The notes under the pieces are model-generated. The model saw only the letters and a list, made by a program, of their open reading frames with translations. It was not told the origin of the DNA and made no database searches. A stretch of DNA of 64,000 nt from contig NC_050738.1 in assembly GCF_014529535.1 (NCBI RefSeq), positions 4,968,588-5,032,587 on the forward strand, in the 5' to 3' direction. The stretch is from Bradysia coprophila. Its lineage: Eukaryota > Arthropoda > Insecta > Diptera > Sciaridae. Below, in pieces: positions 60,396 to 64,000 of the stretch (the first letter of the stretch is position 1; each line of letters starts with the position of its first letter). Position numbers and translations under genes: made by a program.

Positions 60396-63300
60396 AGAAT
60401 TCATACATTGTCTGGTCGCAGTCGTTAGCAGATGATGATTAGTAAGATTATTAGTCAGATCATCTATGCAGTGCTGTGATGCGTCGCATTTTTAAGTCTA
60501 AAAGTCTCTACAAAGGAAAAATTGCATCACAAAGCGAAAACAGGTAATATGAGGAGCGCCATTTAACATTTTAATATTATTTTCCTTCCCACTGAAAACC
60601 CACAAAATAGCACAATAGATTGTCCTTTTAGTATAATTTTGCGCACACATCAATTGTGATGGCATACTTATGGCTTTTCGTAATTGGATATATGGAAATG
60701 GAATTCAATTGAAATGAAATCGCCATTAATTGTTGCCGTAACCTTTAACTATTTTAAAGTCAAAGGTTAAATGATTCGAATTGCGCTCAGACAACGTTCT
60801 ACGTTTCCACAAATAAATAGAAGTTTTTCAATTGAAATCGTTCGTCGTACCGACGGCATAAATGGTACAATGTTTTCACATTTGAAAAAGAGAAAAATGT
60901 CAGCAAAATGAATAAAGAGTATTGTTGTGTTTCACAGGAAATTGTTTTGTTAACTCTGAATTGAACGTTTACCAATTGTTGCTGGAACACATTTAACCTT
61001 TCAGACTTATCCGTGAAGTGAATATATAGATGTTATGTAATGATATCGATACCATACTAGCGTGTCCACAAAGAACTTAGGTTAAGACGTTGTTACATTT
61101 TGTAAATAAAATCTTAGTGGTTATCACAAAGGGCGTAGACTACAACTAAGTCGATTTAATACCTGCTTCCGTAAGACAATGTTGAACTGGTTGCGTAATA
61201 GTAGATTTAGTCCTTGTTCGTAACTTTTTATTTTGACAAACGTTTGAAACTTGAACCATCGATGCAACCACACAACGAAAAACAGTTTCAAACAATTATG
61301 AATGAACGACTTATTTCCAGGGGAAAGCTTAACACAATTTCTTGCTGAAAATCTAGTACTTCTTACATGTATGCGAAACAATAATGGCAACTTTTTCAAA
61401 ATAAAATCGTCAACAACTTGTTCAACGTTGCGACTTTATGCTGTCTTGTGAAGGGTGTTGACATAGCAACTGAGGATGGTCGGACCACACTGGCCAGTGA
61501 CCGATGTCAACACCTGAGGTCGAAACAGCAATTCTATTTCAAGATTCACATAACGTGAGCCATGGGAGGGAAGAGAATCGATTTCTCTGTTTGTTTTAAT
61601 GTTTTTTGTTGATATGTTCACTTAGCAATTTATCTGTCGGCATTTCAGCTGGGGGTAATTTCAGTAATCCAAAAAGTCCTGGTTAAGGACGCAACATTTG
61701 ATCTACACAGGATCTTCAATCAACAATAAAGACTAAAGCAATTTTGTTTTAATGTCTCAGATGATGCCCAAATTAAAGTTTGAAAAGGAGTTTTTGATTC
61801 GTAGCTGTCCCCGAGAATTATGCATGTATTCTCAGCCCGTTGCCAAATTGTAACGCTAAAAAACCCTCTGAATTTGCTTTCAGTTTCGCTACCCTACGGT
61901 AACAAGAGTTCTGCCATTTTCATTGATCACTGAGTAAAATAAATCACTTCACTAAGCAACACACTGTAAACAGGCTACAGGCACCTTAGACGAATTATTA
62001 TAGTTCGTCTAAGACAGGCACCGGAACACATTATTTAACGGTCAAAAAGCCTTATATTTTGGTCCCTTAAGTAAAATACCAACATAAAAAACTAAATTTA
62101 TAAGAAAAAATTCTGACTACTGCGTCGAGGTCAACTTGGGAAAATGGCATGGCGGCTCTGTTATTTTTAAACGTGCCCAAATATTTTCTGGGTGCCGATT
62201 AGCATCAGCGCCACCATGTCACCTCTCGAGTGTTACTCTGTGGTCGAGTAGGCAATTATCAAATCGGTTCTGGCATTTGTTTATAGTACGTTGCTCTTCA
62301 TTTATAGTACGTTGGCGACTTCATGTGATTTTAGTTTCACTAGTTGTCCTTTCACGAGATATCAAGTCCATTTTCGGCACCAGCAAGTCTTGAAGTTTTT
62401 TTTCTTATTCAGTGATTTTGTTCTCTAGTATCTGTTCAGAAGCGTGCACATCTACACTCGCCTCAAAATAGTACCTTTCCATAAATAAATCTTAGAAACA
62501 ACATGGAATATTCGAATTTTGTTATAACCGAACCATACAAATGAATCTTCCAAGAAGAAACAATCTATAGCAGATAATGGTGGAAAATTTAAGCATAATC
62601 ATTGAATGACTCAATGGAAAATAATGTATTCATCCCTATTGCTTTCAAAACTTTCGGTTCTATTTGCATCGAAACGAAGAAATTCATAGAAAAATTGGAT
62701 CTGTTGATTAAAGTAGCTTCAGGTGAAACACGTTCAACAGATTTTATTTAATGCGGAAAATTTCAATCACGATTCGGAGAAGTAATTTTGCTGGAATTCT
62801 GAGAACATTGAGAAGTATATTTGATAAATTTCTTGTAGCACAACATTTATGTTTAAAAACATCCTTTTTCTAAACAAATAGAACACATACAACGAAAGGT
62901 TTAATTTTAGTGACAGGGAAAATGGAATTAACATCAATTTTGATATTGGTGCGAAGCCCATTTTCGGTCATTGAATTATACGGAGGCAATTATTCGTCAA
63001 AAATCAATATAGACCATAAATTACACTATACCACAAACAAAGCCTTAATAATAACCATAATGCACACGAAAGTGACGAAAATAAATTAATAGGAAAAAGT
63101 GGAAGAAACGAAAATAGAAATTTCAGTTTTTTTTTAATGTTAATAAACAATAACCAATTAAAGTAAATAAATCGCTATTCTTATACCATCGAATTACCCC
63201 GGCTCGATATAAACCAATTTTCTCCAAAGTAAAATTAACCTCATCAACCTCGTTCGATTTTCATGCGGGTCGCAAATTTCATTGACCTACTAAAAGGGTT

Positions 63301-63621
63301 CTGTATCGAAACGCGTTGTGACCTATTTGGGTATATACATCAATTCACGCAGCAGTAAATTAATATCGTAACCTGTAACTAAAGCAATTGAGGTTAAATT
63401 TGTGTGCGGTTAAGTTCATTTCTTTTATTTTTCGTCGATTGATGGCTGATAGTTGTGGACATAGTTGAAAACACGAAAACATTTCTAGTTCTTAGTTAGC
63501 GCATCGGGTATCACTCAAAAAGGACTTCATTTCAAGTCTTTTTATCTTCGGACGTAACTTATGAATGTTGCTGTACTGTCGTGAGAGCTAGAAAAAACTT
63601 CACATTAAAAAAAAACTTCCG

Positions 63622-63765
63622 TGACATGTCACATACGGCTATTCATCTGTTATCGATAATGACGACAAAAATAATGACAAGCTCTGGGTAATAATGGTAC
63701 TTTATATTAGAGTGCATGTTAAAAAAAATTGAAGTACAAGATTTGAAATAAACCGATTAATAGTA
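63622..63765 (-). repeat. Reverse copy of the AACAGATG dispersed family
   Basis: TGTCACATACGGCTATTCAT and CTGTTATCGATAATGACG, then AATGACAAGCTCTGGGTAAT and GAAGTACAAGATTTGAAAT. It is colinear with 29950-30130. Confidence 0.7.
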
Positions 63766-64000
63766 CATTTTCTACCTTGGTGTATATTTCGAGAATAACT
63801 TCGCATGTACAATTGTATATAACGAGCGCCAACTTGAAGAAATGAGCAAAATATTTAAACTTCATTTTTCTTATAATTCGGCAAAGTGACATTTCAGCTA
63901 TAAATTATACTAAAATTTAGAAGAGAACCGGCAATACTTTACCGTTTACACAAGCCGAAAATTATGAAAGTATATCGGGAAAATGAAAATAAAAGAAATG

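Larger units (their letters stand above)
52627..64000. other. 11.4-kb terminal stretch, repeats only
   Basis: It begins with the 7B2 promoter side (a 5' UTR exon must lie upstream of 52626). It then holds the elements listed at 52.7, 52.9, 55.0, 55.6, 56.8, 57.3, 60.1, 60.3 and 63.6 kb. I found no exon with recognisable homology; the open frames of 60-115 codons look random. Confidence 0.5.

Noticed and set aside
62136..62393. 85-codon plus-strand frame
   Set aside because: No homology; it includes a local duplication (TTTATAGTACGTTG twice) and looks random.

Overview
The window is nuclear DNA of an insect, most likely a lower (nematoceran) fly. The coding genes are animal and mostly insect-type families. 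They are split by many short GT..AG introns of about 50-75 nt, and the intergenic DNA is AT-rich and packed with small inverted-repeat transposons (MITEs), many flanked by TA duplications. A fungus gnat (Sciaridae-like) is my guess for the host from overall style only. Nothing in the window proves the genus.

Six gene models can be rebuilt exon by exon with consistent reading phase. (1) 1543-12077, minus: an RBM5/RBM10-type splicing factor (RS region, RRM1, RanBP2 finger, RRM2, OCRE, C2H2 finger, G-patch). Its first coding exon was not found. One 5-kb intron holds a 3.5-kb transposon with 0.75-kb inverted arms. (2) 15405-19855, plus: Sec24C/D, the COPII cargo adaptor, complete at 1260 codons, with a long PGMPPQ-type repeat tail. 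Genes 1 and 2 lie head to head. (3) 22523-24114, minus: a complete 320-aa secreted lipase of the pancreatic-lipase family. (4) 30319-31110, minus: a gremlin-like DAN-family BMP antagonist in one exon. (5) 43164-45001, plus: a 507-aa secreted protein that joins a chymotrypsin-fold serine protease to an insect-type leucine-rich-repeat (LRR) domain, apparently in one transcript. (6) 49204-52604, minus: neuroendocrine protein 7B2, the chaperone and inhibitor of prohormone convertase 2.

The genes do not form a pathway. Lipase, gremlin, protease-LRR and 7B2 act outside the cell or in the secretory route, Sec24 acts in ER export, and the RBM protein is nuclear. The long stretches between them (24-30 kb, 31-43 kb, 45-49 kb, 53-64 kb) carry no gene I can recognise. 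They hold more than 20 MITEs, several tandem repeats, and one MITE family with at least a dozen copies.

The most interesting items are the protease-LRR architecture, with loss of the Cys191-Cys220-type disulfide and an intron whose retention would stay in frame; gremlin in a probable dipteran; the long-armed element inside the RBM intron; a two-part mobile unit found in opposite orientation at 27.6 kb and 41.2 kb; and a 7B2 model that lacks an obvious furin site before its C-terminal inhibitory peptide.
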